Assembly: GCF_037943105.1 (NCBI RefSeq) | Contig: NZ_CP149803.1 | Span: 496,001-560,000, forward strand | Direction: 5' to 3' | Length of the DNA: 64,000 nt | From: Pseudomonas sp. TMP9 | Lineage (GTDB): Bacteria > Pseudomonadota > Gammaproteobacteria > Pseudomonadales > Pseudomonadaceae | In this document: one piece after another, positions 45,391 to 57,391 of the stretch | How the letters are laid out: the number at the start of each line of letters is the position of its first letter | How positions within the stretch are numbered: position 1 is the first letter of the stretch | The notes under the pieces: model-generated | Told to the model about the DNA's origin: nothing | Databases searched by the model: none | What the model saw: the letters and a program-made list of their open reading frames with translations, nothing else | Made by a program: the position numbers and the translations under genes

Positions 45391-46137
45391 CTACCTAGGG
45401 ACGATTAGCGGAGGCGTAACAGTGAAGTCGATATGCGCCTGTACCTTAAATACAGCGCTGATATTCGCCTCAGTCAATACCTGTTGCGGGGTGCCAATGG
45501 CATGTATGCGGCCGTGGTTGAGCAGGCAAAGTTTGTCGCAGTAACGTGCCGCGAGGGCCAGATCATGAATGGAAAGGATGACTGACTGTGCGTCTTCAGC
45601 GTAGCCGCGCAATGACTGCATGATCTGTTGCTGATAGTACAGGTCGAGGCTGGCCACCGGCTCGTCTGCCAACAGCAGCATCGGTTGTCCGGCCAGCACG
45701 CGGGCCAGCCACACCCGTGATTGCTCACCGCCCGAGAGGGTATCCACTCGACGTGTGCGCCACTCGCTTACGCCTGTTTGCGCCATGGCGTTGGCGATGG
45801 CTGGCGCATCCTCATCGGCCCACGGCAGGCGGCCGAGCGTGACAATATCTTCCACGCTCAGCGACCAAGCACTGTGGCTGGCTTGTGGCACAAAGGCGAT
45901 TTTCTGTGCGCGGGTCTGGCTCGGCAGGTGAGCAAGATTAGCGCCGGCAAACTCGACGCGCCCACGGTAAGGCAGAATGCCGGCCAGGCAATGCAGCAGC
46001 GTCGATTTACCTGAGCCATTGGGGCCGATGATGCCAAGCATTTCACCGTGCGCCAGGTTAAGAGACACATCATTCAGGCGTTGTCCGACATTGAGTTGTT
46101 CAAGGCGAATCAGATCCACTGCTTGCGCTCCCGCCAT
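45391..46137 (-). CDS. btuD: Cobalamin-type ABC transporter ATP-binding protein
   Basis: The 248-residue ATPase has Walker A GPNGSGKST (about residues 38-46), signature LSGGEQSRV, Walker B LLADEPVASLD and the switch His in LSIHD. It belongs to the FecE/BtuD group (siderophore, haem and B12). The riboswitch, BtuB-like receptor and adenosyltransferase homologue point to cobalamin. It overlaps btuC by 28 nt. Confidence 0.9.
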   Translation of the reverse strand: MAGAQAVDLIRLEQLNVGQRLNDVSLNLAHGEMLGIIGPNGSGKSTLLHCLAGILPYRGRVEFAGANLAHLPSQTRAQKIAFVPQASHSAWSLSVEDIVTLGRLPWADEDAPAIANAMAQTGVSEWRTRRVDTLSGGEQSRVWLARVLAGQPMLLLADEPVASLDLYYQQQIMQSLRGYAEDAQSVILSIHDLALAARYCDKLCLLNHGRIHAIGTPQQVLTEANISAVFKVQAHIDFTVTPPLIVPR

Positions 46138-47096
46138 ACCAGCCAGATGAACAGGGGCGCGCCTAGCAGTGAGGTCAGTACCCCTAGCTTCAGTTCGCGC
46201 CCCGGCGGTAACAAGCGCACGCCAATATCAGCCAGGCACACCAAGCTCGCGCCAGCCAGCATCGCGGGCAGCAGCAGGCGCTCCGGCCTATGCCGGACCA
46301 GTGGGCGCAACAGGTGCGGCACCAGCAAGCCGACGAAGCCAATGCTGCCAGCAACGGCCACTGCCGAGCCGACCAAGACTGCCGCTCCGAGTACGATTAG
46401 ACGGCTGCCACGTTTGTAGTGCAGGCCCAAGCTTTGCGCGACCTGCTCGCCAAGGCTCAGCGCGCTGAGTAAGCGCCGCTGGCTGAAAATCAGCGTCGCT
46501 CCCAGCGCCAGCGCTGGGGCAAGCAGCCATAAATGATCCAGGCCACGCTCAGAAACCGAGCCTAACAGCCAGAACACCAGCTCCTGCATGGCATAAGGAT
46601 TAGGTGCAAAGTTCAGCACGGTCGCCAATGCGGCGCCGCCGAGGGTTGAGATTGCCAGCCCTGCCATGATGACCATATGGGGTCGGGCCGAACCCGCCAG
46701 CGCCAGCATTAACAGCAACGCCGCACCTGCGCCGATCAGTCCGGCCACGCCAGGCGCGAGCACTCCGAGGCCCGGCATCAGGCCAAAATAAAACACCCCG
46801 GCGGCGCCCAGCGCTGCGCCTTGGCTTGCGCCGGTCAAGCTGGGATCCGCCAAGGGGTTACGCAGCAGCCCTTGCAGCGCAGCGCCACTCAGGCCCAGAG
46901 CGGCGCCCACGGCGAGGGCGATTAACGTACGTGGCAGGCGTATTTCACCGATGACGATGGCGGCCAAGCTGTTACGGCCACTCATCCAATCGATAAGCCC
47001 GGGAATTATGGGCACTGAGGCAGAGCCAATACTGAGGGAAGCCAGCGCACTCACCAGCATCAGCAGAAGCAGGCCGGGGGTTACTAATCGAGCCAT
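46110..47096 (-). CDS. btuC: Cobalamin-type ABC transporter permease (FecCD family)
   Basis: The 328-residue protein has about ten membrane helices and the FecCD signatures RLPRTLIALAVGAALGLSGAALQGLLRNPLADPSL (in parts: RLPRTLIALAVGAALGLSGA, QGLLRNPLADP) and GFVGLLVPHLLR. ATG 47096 overlaps the binding-protein gene by 13 nt; an upstream open frame reaches 47141. It forms the translocation channel of the B12 importer. Confidence 0.9.
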   Translation of the reverse strand: MARLVTPGLLLLMLVSALASLSIGSASVPIIPGLIDWMSGRNSLAAIVIGEIRLPRTLIALAVGAALGLSGAALQGLLRNPLADPSLTGASQGAALGAAGVFYFGLMPGLGVLAPGVAGLIGAGAALLLMLALAGSARPHMVIMAGLAISTLGGAALATVLNFAPNPYAMQELVFWLLGSVSERGLDHLWLLAPALALGATLIFSQRRLLSALSLGEQVAQSLGLHYKRGSRLIVLGAAVLVGSAVAVAGSIGFVGLLVPHLLRPLVRHRPERLLLPAMLAGASLVCLADIGVRLLPPGRELKLGVLTSLLGAPLFIWLVWRERKQWI

Positions 47097-47863
47097 TGGT
47101 GCAGTTGTCCTATTAGTTCCCAGGTCAAAGGGCCGGGGCATTGCCAGCGCCAGTAATCGGTGCGCAGCCAGTTTTCGGGTGGCACGGTTTTGCGTAAAAC
47201 CGGGTGCTCGGCGAAGCGATTAGCCAGCGCCTGATGGTCTGGCGCGGCGTAGATAATGGCGTCAGGTGGGTCGCGGCTAATAAGCTCTAGATCCAGCTGA
47301 ACATAGCCTGAGTCCGTCAGGTAATTACGCCAGCCAGCCTGCTCGATAATCTGTTGCTCGAACGTGTCTCGGCCTGTGCCCATACCGTTGGGGCCGAGCA
47401 ACAGTAAACGTTTGGCATTCGCGTGAGGTGCGATTAGCTCCGGTGTGGGCTGCGCCTGAGCGGGATCCAAGCCAAGTAGCTGCAGGATGCGCCGTTCATA
47501 AGGCTCTACCTCTGTTAGCGTCACCGGCAGCGGCAGCACCTCGACGCGCACGCCCAAGGCTTGCAGTCGCCCACGTAACATCACCGCGCTGTACTGGCCA
47601 ACCAGCACCAGATCTGGCTGCAGTTGCACGAGTTGCTCCAGCGAGCCATCGTGCGTCGGCCATTGGCCCTGTAGACCGGGAAGTGCATAGCGCTGATGCA
47701 TGGGCGACAGCGCCAGCACCTGTGAGGGATTCGCATACTGGGTTAGCGCCCAGTCCATGCAGAGGTCGAGGGAGGCAACATGTTGCGGCGCGCCGGCCTG
47801 ACTGCTGCCAGGTAGCCACGCCCACACAGTGCAGGTGAGTGAAACGATCAGGTGGCGCAGCAC
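47084..47863 (-). CDS. btuF: Periplasmic binding protein of the cobalamin operon
   Basis: The 259-residue protein has a signal-like N-terminus (LRHLIVSLTCTVWAWLPGSS) and the class III binding-protein pattern (VASLDLCMDWALTQYANPSQ, EQLVQLQPDLVLVGQYS, and a C-terminal domain ending LHQWLD). The GTG at 47863 is chosen because it puts the signal at the N-terminus; the frame is open to 47929. It is within the btuB-btuC-btuD operon and is the most likely partner of BtuC. Confidence 0.75.
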   Translation of the reverse strand: MLRHLIVSLTCTVWAWLPGSSQAGAPQHVASLDLCMDWALTQYANPSQVLALSPMHQRYALPGLQGQWPTHDGSLEQLVQLQPDLVLVGQYSAVMLRGRLQALGVRVEVLPLPVTLTEVEPYERRILQLLGLDPAQAQPTPELIAPHANAKRLLLLGPNGMGTGRDTFEQQIIEQAGWRNYLTDSGYVQLDLELISRDPPDAIIYAAPDHQALANRFAEHPVLRKTVPPENWLRTDYWRWQCPGPLTWELIGQLHQWLD

Positions 47864-47950
47864 AGCATTATCCCAAAGTAGGGCGCAGGTTGATGCGCGG
47901 CGAGCCGCGCACCAAGTCAACATAGACAAAGCGCAGCGCTTTACGCAGGT

Positions 47951-49822
47951 TTACAGGTCTGGCGTCCAGGTGACGGACAGTCGGGCGCTTCGGCCTTCTT
48001 CTTGATAAGGGAAGTAGCTGCTTTGGAATGTGCTGAAGTCGAATACGCTGTACAAAGCGGAGCTGTAAGTTTTGTTTAGAGCATTATCGACTGTCAGGCC
48101 CAGTTTAATTTCCGGGTTAGCCTGCCAACTGCTGCGAAGGTTGAGTAGGCCGTAACCGGCGACTTCCTGCGTATTGGCGGCATCTGAATAAGCACGACTT
48201 AATGCCTGCCAGGTGGCGCCAATGGTTAAGCGGTTGAACTGGCGATCCACGTCTAGGTTCAGTGTGCGTTTGGCCCTGCGAGCCAAGGTTTTACCGGTAT
48301 CACGGTCGCGAGGGTCGATCACGCTAACGCCAAGCACTGTTTGCCAGCCTAGGACGGCTTGCTGCAACTCAGCTTCGAAACCGTGTATGCGAGCGGTCGC
48401 AATATTTTGCTGTGTGAAACTACTGTCGGACACAATGGCGTCTCGGATATCTGTACGGTAAACCGATGCTTCCAGGCGCGTGTCTTCTGCCAGTTGGCTG
48501 CGCCACTGCAGTTCATAGCTTTTCGAGTGTTCCGGCTTGAGGTTAGGGTTGTCATACCCCGGGAAGTAAAGATCAGCAAAAGTCGGTGCGCGGAAGCCTT
48601 CGCTGTAAGACAGGATCAGTTCGTTAGCGGCATTCACGGGAAGGCTCAGAGCACCATTCCACGTGTTCTGGCTGCCATATTGCTCATTCTTGTCATGGCG
48701 CATGCCCAGCTCGGTGCTGAAGTGCTCGCCTTGAAACCGATGTTGGGCCAAGGCGGCTTGGTTCCAGCGCGTACTTTCGGCAAAGTTATTGTCGTTGTTG
48801 AGTTGATCCTCATACCAATCCGCGCCAAGGATCAGGCTTTGGCTGTCGCTTAGGTGCAGGGTATTTATGGACGCTGCGGAATTACGGTAAGTGCTGAATG
48901 CGCTGCTGGAATCACTGTCATCGGCGCGGTTGAAGCGACGATTTTCGCTATGGCCGACTTCCAAACGGCTTTGCCAGATGTCGTTGACCTTGCCATCTAC
49001 AAACGTCGACACATTACTGATCTTGAATTCGTCATACGGCTTGTCACCTAGCCAGCCTTGGTCGTATTCACTTTCGCCACGAAGGTCAAGTACGTTGATG
49101 CCCAGCTCTAAGCGCTCGTTGAAACTGTGGCCTAAGTTGAAGCTGACAGAGTTATTACGGTAGGCATCGTTGTCTTGGTCTGGGCCATTGTCGCTGTTGG
49201 TGCGATCAATACCGTCGGTATCTTCAGAGGCGACAGATAGGTTGAAGCGTGTGTTGTCGTCGCCGCCGGAAAGCCCTGCGCTTCGCTCCCAGCTATTGCG
49301 GCTGCCATAGCCCAGGTGCAAGCGAGGTTTGAGGCCTTCGCCGCTCGCGCGACGAGTGAATACTTGGATAACACCGCCGATAGCGTCGGCCCCATACATT
49401 GCTGAGCGCGAGCCACGCAGTACTTCTATGCGCTCGATTTGTTCGACGCTGAGTGTTTCTAGAGCAGCTGTGCCGCTATCGGCACTGTTAAACCGCTGTC
49501 CGTCAATCAGCATAAGGGTTTGCGCTGACTTGGTACCACGCAAGTAGATGCCTGTTAGGCTTCCGCGTCCGCCGCTTTGGCCTATTTGCATGCCGGGCAC
49601 ACGGCGCAACAGGTCGGCTACGCTGCGGGGCTGCAAGCGCTCTATGTCAGCGCGGGTAAAAACCGTGCTGGCGCTGGAAGACTCGTTACGCTTTTGGACG
49701 GCGCGATTAGCGGTGATCAGGGAGTCAGGCAGCTTAAGTGCTTCGTCGTGTGACGGTGTTTCGGCAAAGCTGTAGCCGGGCGATAGCAGCGCCACAGCCA
49801 GGGCAAGACGGGATAATTTCAT
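47951..49822 (-). CDS. btuB: TonB-dependent cobalamin receptor BtuB
   Basis: The 623-residue protein has a signal peptide (MKLSRLALAVALLSPGYSFA), a plug domain (SVADLLRRVPGMQIGQSGGR, LRGTKSAQTLMLIDGQRFN, AIGGVIQVFT) and a 22-strand barrel ending VTWTPDL. The TonB box is likely in LPDSLITANR. It resembles BtuB most closely. It lies directly downstream of a cobalamin riboswitch, the standard control for btuB, and its Shine-Dalgarno GAGG sits in a hairpin. Confidence 0.9.
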   Translation of the reverse strand: MKLSRLALAVALLSPGYSFAETPSHDEALKLPDSLITANRAVQKRNESSSASTVFTRADIERLQPRSVADLLRRVPGMQIGQSGGRGSLTGIYLRGTKSAQTLMLIDGQRFNSADSGTAALETLSVEQIERIEVLRGSRSAMYGADAIGGVIQVFTRRASGEGLKPRLHLGYGSRNSWERSAGLSGGDDNTRFNLSVASEDTDGIDRTNSDNGPDQDNDAYRNNSVSFNLGHSFNERLELGINVLDLRGESEYDQGWLGDKPYDEFKISNVSTFVDGKVNDIWQSRLEVGHSENRRFNRADDSDSSSAFSTYRNSAASINTLHLSDSQSLILGADWYEDQLNNDNNFAESTRWNQAALAQHRFQGEHFSTELGMRHDKNEQYGSQNTWNGALSLPVNAANELILSYSEGFRAPTFADLYFPGYDNPNLKPEHSKSYELQWRSQLAEDTRLEASVYRTDIRDAIVSDSSFTQQNIATARIHGFEAELQQAVLGWQTVLGVSVIDPRDRDTGKTLARRAKRTLNLDVDRQFNRLTIGATWQALSRAYSDAANTQEVAGYGLLNLRSSWQANPEIKLGLTVDNALNKTYSSALYSVFDFSTFQSSYFPYQEEGRSARLSVTWTPDL

Positions 49823-49831
49823 CTAGATAAT

Positions 49832-49857
49832 CCTCAAAAGATAAGAAACTTTTGAGG
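49832..49857 (-). promoter_or_regulatory. Hairpin hiding the btuB ribosome-binding site
   Basis: On the minus strand CCTCAAAAG (49857-49849) and CTTTTGAGG (49840-49832) form a perfect 9-bp stem with an 8-nt loop. The last GAGG is the btuB Shine-Dalgarno, 9 nt before the ATG. It is the likely expression platform of the upstream riboswitch, acting on translation. Confidence 0.68.
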
Positions 49858-49934
49858 AGGGCAGGTGCAAGAACAGGCACGCGCAAACGCAGCCTGAGCT
49901 TGACGGTGATGCCCTCCGCAACACCAGTCACATC

Positions 49935-50124
49935 CAGCAAGGCCGGTCTCCGGACTCTCGACATACGTGGCCTCGTCCTTCCCAGATTTCTCCAGTGGAC
50001 AGCGTGAGGCGACGCGCAGGTTAATGCTGCAGTCGATTACCGTTGCGGGGGCAGCGCCGGGGTTGCTCGTGATGAGCGCACCGGCTTCCCGTTTAACGCC
50101 GCTTTAAGAATAAAGGGCGCACCT
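49935..50124 (-). ncRNA. Cobalamin riboswitch
   Basis: On the minus strand the conserved blocks are GGGAAGCCGGTGCGC, CCCCGGCGCTGCCCCCGCAA, CTGGGAAGGACGAGGCCAC (B12 box region GGCCAC) and GAGTCCGGAGACCGGCC. The order and spacing are those of the class I adenosylcobalamin aptamer. The 5' edge is set at GGTGCGCCC near 50124 and the 3' edge near 49935; both are approximate. Confidence 0.92.
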
Positions 50125-50207
50125 TGGCGGAAGTAAAACGACGCGCACCTTAATGTGCGGTTGAATGAATTACAAGCAATCTAGGCTCAGGCCTGGTTGA
50201 GCATCGC

Positions 50208-52106
50208 TCATGCAGGTAGCGTGGCGAGGCGTGCGCGCACAGACGCTTCAATGCCGGCGGCGTCCAGTCCACATTCGGCGAGCATCTGCGCGGGCTTGGC
50301 ATGCTCGACGTAGTAATCAGGCAGGCCCAAGTGCAACACCGGCTTGAGGATGCCACTGGCGGCCAGGTATTCGCTGACCGCACTGCCAGCACCGCCCATC
50401 ACGCTGTTCTCCTCAAGGGTGACCAGCAGCGCATGGCTGGCGGCTAATTCGCTTACCAGCGCATCGTCCAGCGGCTTTACAAAACGCATATCGACCACGG
50501 TGGCGTCGAGTATTTCGCCTACTTTCAGTGCGGCGGCCAGCTGTACACCAAAGACCAGCAGGGCAGTTTGCTTCCCCTGACGGCGGATGATGCCTTTGCC
50601 AATGTCCAGCGGTGCAAGGCCCGGCTCAATGGCCGCGTTAGGCCCGCTGCCGCGTGGGTAGCGCACCGCCGCCGGACCATCGAACAGGTGGCCAGTGGTG
50701 AGCATACGGCGCAGTTCGTTTTCATCACTGGGCGTCATCACCAGCATGCCGGGGATGCAGCGCAGGTAGGTAATATCGAAGCTGCCGGCGTGGGTCGGAC
50801 CGTCTTCACCGACCAAGCCGGCGCGGTCGATGGCAAACAGCACGTCGAGGTGCTGCACGGCCACATCGTGAATCAACTGATCGTAAGCGCGCTGTAGGAA
50901 GGTCGAATAAATCGCCACCACCGGCTTGATGCCGTCGCAGGCCATGCCTGCCGCCAGAGTGACGGCATGCTGTTCGGCGATGGCCACGTCGAAATAGCGC
51001 TCGGGGTAGCGCTCACTAAACGCCACCAAATCCGAACCTTCTTTCATCGCGGGCGTAATGCCGACTAAGCGTGGGTCTTCGGCGGCCATGTCGCACAGCC
51101 ATTGGCCGAATACGCTGGAATATTTCGGCCCAGAGGCTTGCTTGGGTTGCGCTGCTGGGGCGTTGATCGGCTCCAGCTTGGTGATGGCGTGGTAACCAAT
51201 GGGGTCGGCTTCAGCCGGGGCGAAACCTTTACCTTTTTTGGTGACCACGTGCAGGAACTGCGGACCTTCCAGGTCACGCATGTTGCGCAGTGTGGCAAGC
51301 AGGCTGGGCAGATCATGGCCGTCAATGGGGCCAATGTAGTTCCAGCCCAGTTCTTCAAAGAGGGTGCCGGAGACCAGCATGCCCTTGGCGTGTTCTTCAG
51401 TCTTGCGGGCAATCTCCCAGGCGCCGGGCAGTTTGGACAGGACCTTTTTGCTGCCTTCGCGCATGTTGGCGTAGGTGCGACTGGAAAGAATTTTGGCCAG
51501 GTAGGTGGATAGGCCGCCGACATTTTTGGAGATTGACATGTCGTTGTCGTTGAGGATCACCAGCATGTTGGCTTTAACGTCGCTGGCGTGGTTAAGCGCC
51601 TCGAAGGCCATGCCAGCGGTCAGCGCGCCATCGCCGATCACCGCCACCGATTTGCGCGAGCTGCCTTGCAGGCGCGCGGCGATGGCCATACCCAGCGCCG
51701 CGCTGATGCTGGTGCTGGAGTGGCCGACGCCGAAGGTGTCGTATTCGCTCTCGCTGCGCCGTGGGAAGGCAGCAATGCCATCTTTCTGCCGCAGGCTGCC
51801 CATTTGCTCGCGACGCCCGGTAAGGATTTTATGCGGGTAGGCCTGATGGCCAACGTCCCATACCAGCCGGTCGTCCGGGGTGTCGAAGACGTAATGCAGG
51901 GCTACGGTCAGCTCGATTACGCCAAGGCCGGCGCCGAAATGCCCGCCGGTCTGCCCGACCGTGTACAGCAGGTACTGGCGCAATTCGTCGGCCAAGGTTT
52001 CCAGCTCAGCTTCGCCTAGGCGACGCAACTCATCCGGCGTATTAGCGCGGTCTAGAAGGGGCGTCAGCGGGCGCTCACGGGGGATCTCGTGGAAAGTCGT
52101 CGGCAT
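50208..52106 (-). CDS. dxs: 1-deoxy-D-xylulose-5-phosphate synthase
   Basis: Dxs makes DXP from pyruvate and glyceraldehyde 3-phosphate, the first step of the MEP isoprenoid pathway and a precursor of thiamine and pyridoxal. The 632-residue protein has the thiamine-diphosphate motif [17 protein letters not shown], the transketolase motif [18 protein letters not shown] with the catalytic Glu, and [16 protein letters not shown] 52106 ([13 protein letters not shown]) is the conserved start; the open frame to 52220 is not. dxs and ispA are usually adjacent; here they are separated by 6 kb. Confidence 0.96.
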   Translation of the reverse strand: MPTTFHEIPRERPLTPLLDRANTPDELRRLGEAELETLADELRQYLLYTVGQTGGHFGAGLGVIELTVALHYVFDTPDDRLVWDVGHQAYPHKILTGRREQMGSLRQKDGIAAFPRRSESEYDTFGVGHSSTSISAALGMAIAARLQGSSRKSVAVIGDGALTAGMAFEALNHASDVKANMLVILNDNDMSISKNVGGLSTYLAKILSSRTYANMREGSKKVLSKLPGAWEIARKTEEHAKGMLVSGTLFEELGWNYIGPIDGHDLPSLLATLRNMRDLEGPQFLHVVTKKGKGFAPAEADPIGYHAITKLEPINAPAAQPKQASGPKYSSVFGQWLCDMAAEDPRLVGITPAMKEGSDLVAFSERYPERYFDVAIAEQHAVTLAAGMACDGIKPVVAIYSTFLQRAYDQLIHDVAVQHLDVLFAIDRAGLVGEDGPTHAGSFDITYLRCIPGMLVMTPSDENELRRMLTTGHLFDGPAAVRYPRGSGPNAAIEPGLAPLDIGKGIIRRQGKQTALLVFGVQLAAALKVGEILDATVVDMRFVKPLDDALVSELAASHALLVTLEENSVMGGAGSAVSEYLAASGILKPVLHLGLPDYYVEHAKPAQMLAECGLDAAGIEASVRARLATLPA

Positions 52107-52263
52107 CAGGCAGATCATTATCGGGGTGAAAGAGGCGCAGTTTACCCGAAGCGCCGGAAACTGCCCAAACATGCTTGGGCTTTGCCGCGCGGCAAACTGC
52201 CTCGATGGACGATTGCTCAATGCAATTCTTAGCCCGGCTCATGTCCGGGCTACGTTGAGCCGC
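52107..52263. repeat. Intergenic region between dxs and the carboxylase, with palindrome
   Basis: TAGCCCGG (52230-52237), loop CTCATGT, CCGGGCTA (52245-52252) is a perfect 8-bp hairpin that resembles the TAGCCCGGAT palindrome at 28807. It lies 12 bp from the carboxylase stop and may be its terminator. No gene is seen in the rest of the gap. Confidence 0.6.
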
Positions 52264-55200
52264 TTACCAGGTGTCGACTGCACGTTTTTTGCCTTCGCGC
52301 GCGGCCGGCCGTGGTGCGGCATTCAGCCCGCGCAGCAGCCAGGCGCGGGTTTCTACTGGGTCGATCACAGCATCGATTTCTAGAAAGCTGGCCATGTTGA
52401 TGCCTTTGCCGTTTTCGTAGGCCTTGGCCACCAGCTTGTCGAACAGTTGTTGGCGCTCGTTAGGCTTTTCTAATGCGGCCAGTTCCTTGGCAAAGCCCAA
52501 GCGCACCGCGCCTTCCAGGCCCATGGCGCCAAACTCGGCGCTGGGCCAGGCGATGGTAAACAGCGGTGAATGAAAGCTACCGGCTGCCATGGCCTGCGCG
52601 CCAAGGCCGTAGCCTTTGCGCAGTACCACGGTGAAAAACGGCACCGTCAGGCTGGCGGCGGCAACGAACATGCGCGACACATGGCGCACGGTGGCCTGTT
52701 TTTCGGCGTCTGGGCCGACCATAAAGCCCGGGGTGTCGCACAGCGACAGCAGCGGTATATCGAAGGCATCGCACAGCTGCATAAAGCGCGCGGCTTTGTC
52801 GCCGGCCACCGCATCAATCGCGCCGCCCAGATGCGCGGGGTTATTGGCCAGCAGGCCGAATGGTTTGCCCTCGATGCGGATAAATGCGGTGATCAAACCC
52901 GGGGCGAACTGACGGCGTAACTCCAGCACGGAGTCGCAGTCAGCCAGGGTGGCGATGACGTGGCGGATGTCATACACCCGCAGACGGTTCTCCGGGATGA
53001 CATGCCGCAGCGCGCGTTGGTCGGTGCATTGCCAATCACTGAGACTGCCTTGGAAGTAGCTCAGGTATTGCTTGGCTACTCGCACAGCCTCGGCCTCATC
53101 AGCCACTACGACATCGATAACCCCGTTCGGCCCTTGCACGCTGACAGGGCCGACGTGCTCCGGTTTGAAGCTGCCCAGCCCGCCGCCTTCGATCATCGCC
53201 GGGCCAGCCATGCCGATAGTGGCGTTTTCGGTGGCGATAATGACATCGCAGCAGCCGAGCAGTGCGGCGTTACCGGCAAAGCAGCGCCCGGACACCACGC
53301 CGACCAGCGGCACCAAGCCGGAGAGTTTGGCCATGCCGACAAAGGTGTGGCAATCGAGCCCCGCCACGCCAACGAAATCGGTGTCGCCGGGGCGGCCGCC
53401 GCCGCCTTCGGCGAACAACACCAACGGCAAGCGCCACTGCGCCGCGAGGCCGAGCATGCGGTCAGTCTTCTTGTGGTTCATTACGCCTTGGGTGCCGGCG
53501 AATACGGTGTAGTCATAAGCGATGGTCATGCAGCGCGCAGCGTGATCACCGAAGCGTTCGGCATTGACGGTGCCGGTGCCGGCTACTAGGCCATCGGCCG
53601 GGCTTTGTTCGATTAACTCGTCCAGCGAGCGGCGCCGGCGTTGCGCGGCCAGGGCGAGCGCGCCGTATTCATTGAAGCTGCCTTCATCGAGTAAGTCAGC
53701 GAGGTTCTCGCGCACCGTGCGCTGGACGGTTTTACGGCGCTTGGCCACCGCGAGCGGGCGGCGCTCGTCGCGGGTGATGGCGTGGCGTTCGAGTACTTCG
53801 GCCAGATCGGCACGAATATGTGCCAAGTCCTGGCTCTGTTCGTTTTGGCTGAGGTCCGCGGCGACGTCGCCAGGTTCAATAAATAGCAGCGGCTGGCCTT
53901 CACTCAGGGCGCTGCCAACCTGCACGGCCAAGTGGCGGACGATGCCGCTGTGGCGGGCTTTAACCACGAACTCCATTTTCATGGCTTCCATCACCGCAAT
54001 GCCCTGACCTATGGCAACGGCATCGCCTGCGGCCACCTCCAGGCTGACCACCACGCCGGTGCTGGTGGTGACCAATGGCAGGCAGCCGGCGGGCGCGTCC
54101 TGCATCTGTTGAGCAGTTTGGCGTTCTACTTGTGCGCCAGCAAAAAAGTGGTGTGGGTGAGCCTGCGGTTGTGCGGCCAGCAGCTCGCTCAAATGGCTTT
54201 CAACAAAGCGCGTGGTCAGTTGGTAGCTCGCCACCTGCGGCAGGCGCAGGAGGTTTTGCAGCAGGTGCAGGTTATTGGCGACGCCCTCCAAGCGAAACTC
54301 GCAGAGGGCGCGGTAGGCGCGGCGCAGTGCGCTGGGGTAGTCCGGCGCATGGGCGATCAGCTTGGCCAGTAGCGAGTCGTAGCTAGGGCTGACTGGGTAG
54401 CCGGCGTAGCCATAACCATCCACGCGCAGACCTGGACCACTGGGCGGCTGGTAGGCGCTAAGCGTGCCGGCGGCCGGCCGGGTGCTGCCATCGGCGTTCA
54501 TGCTTTCCAGGTTGATTCGCAGTTGCACGGCGCAGCCGTTCAGCGCGGGCGGTTGCAACAGGCCGAGGTCGGCCAAGGTTTGCCCGGCGGCGAGCTTGAG
54601 CTGGGTGTGCAGCAGGTCAACGCCCGTCACCTGTTCGGTGACGGTGTGTTCGACCTGAATGCGCGGGTTGGCCTCCATAAAATAGAAGCGCTCGGGCTGC
54701 TCGGCGTCCAGCAGAAATTCGAAGGTGCCTAGGCCTTGGTAGCGCGCGGCACTGGCCAGCGTTAAGGCGGCGGCGATCATGCGCTCGCGGGTGGCGGCAG
54801 GCAGATCCGGGCTGGGGGCGATTTCCACCAGTTTTTGCTGGCGGCGCTGCAGGCTGCAGTCGCGTTCCCACAGGTGGCTGACCGCGCCTGTGGCATCGCC
54901 GAGCACCTGAATTTCGATATGGCGGGCGTGGCTGACCAGTTGTTCGATATACAGCGCGTCATTACCGAAGGCCGCGCGGGCTTCTGACTGGCAGCGGGCG
55001 AAGGCTTCATCCAGTTCGCTGACGGCGAATACCGGGCGCATGCCACGGCCACCGCCGCCGGCCAAGGCCTTGAGCATGACGGCGCCATGCTCGCAAAGAA
55101 AGACGCGGGCTTGATCCAGGTTGATCGCTTGATTGATGCCCGCCACCAGCGGCACCTCGCAGCGTTCGGCCAGATCACGGGCGGCGGCTTTGTCGCCAAA

Positions 55201-55538
55201 CAGCTGCAGCACCTCAGCGCTGGGGCCTACAAAACACAAGCCGGCGGCCTGGCAGCGGCGGGCGAATTCGGCATTTTCCGCAAGAAAGCCATAGCCGGGG
55301 TGTACGGCGTCGCAGCCCTTGGCTTGGGCGATGGCGATCAACTGGTCCATATCCAGATAGGCCGCAACCCCGCGACCCTTGAGCGCGATGGCACGATCGG
55401 CCTGGCGTACATGCAAGGAGGCGGCGTCGTCTTCGGCATACACGGCCACCGAGCTAATACCCAACTCACTGGCGGCGCGGGCGATGCGGATGGCGATTTC
55501 GCCACGGTTAGCGATTAGCAGGGCACTGAAGGATGCGC

Positions 55539-55542
<4 letters not shown>
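52264..55542 (-). CDS. Single-chain biotin-dependent acyl-CoA carboxylase (LCC-like)
   Basis: One 1092-residue chain carries all parts of an acyl-CoA carboxylase. Residues 1-450 are biotin carboxylase (LLIANRGEIAIRIARAA, ATP-grasp KALAGGGGRGMR, EHTVTEQVTGVDL). Residues about 490-560 are the biotin carrier with the target lysine in EAMKMEF. The rest is carboxyltransferase (FAEGGGGRPGDTDFVG, GLLANNPAHLGGAIDA, LCDTPGFMVGPDAE). The order and size match the long-chain acyl-CoA carboxylases described in mycobacteria; a pyruvate carboxylase is excluded by the acyl-CoA-type transferase domain. The ligase gene overlaps upstream by 4 nt. Substrate not defined by sequence. Confidence 0.85.
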
Positions 55543-57230
<1,688 letters not shown>

Positions 57231-57316
57231 GGCGGAGGAGGCCTTTGTTGTTCTTGTCTGCCGGCATCTTAGGCAGCCTTACACGGACGGCAGAACTGAT
57301 GCTTATGCATCGTTAT

Positions 57317-57335
57317 CCATGAGCTGCATTCATGG
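57317..57335. promoter_or_regulatory. Candidate LysR-type operator
   Basis: CCATGA-GCTGCAT-TCATGG is a perfect inverted repeat containing the LTTR motif T-N11-A. Outer near-repeats ATGCATCG (57306-57313 area) and CGATGTGCAT (57342-57351 area) flank it symmetrically. It lies between the divergent LysR and ligase genes. Confidence 0.55.
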
Positions 57336-57391
57336 TTAGTTCGATGTGCATGCCTGTTAGGCTGCGGCTATCTGTTATTGCGGGGGTAACC

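Noticed and set aside
57231..57316. Small RNA or gene in the ligase-LysR gap
   Set aside because: Apart from the operator repeats, nothing with a promoter and terminator pair was seen.
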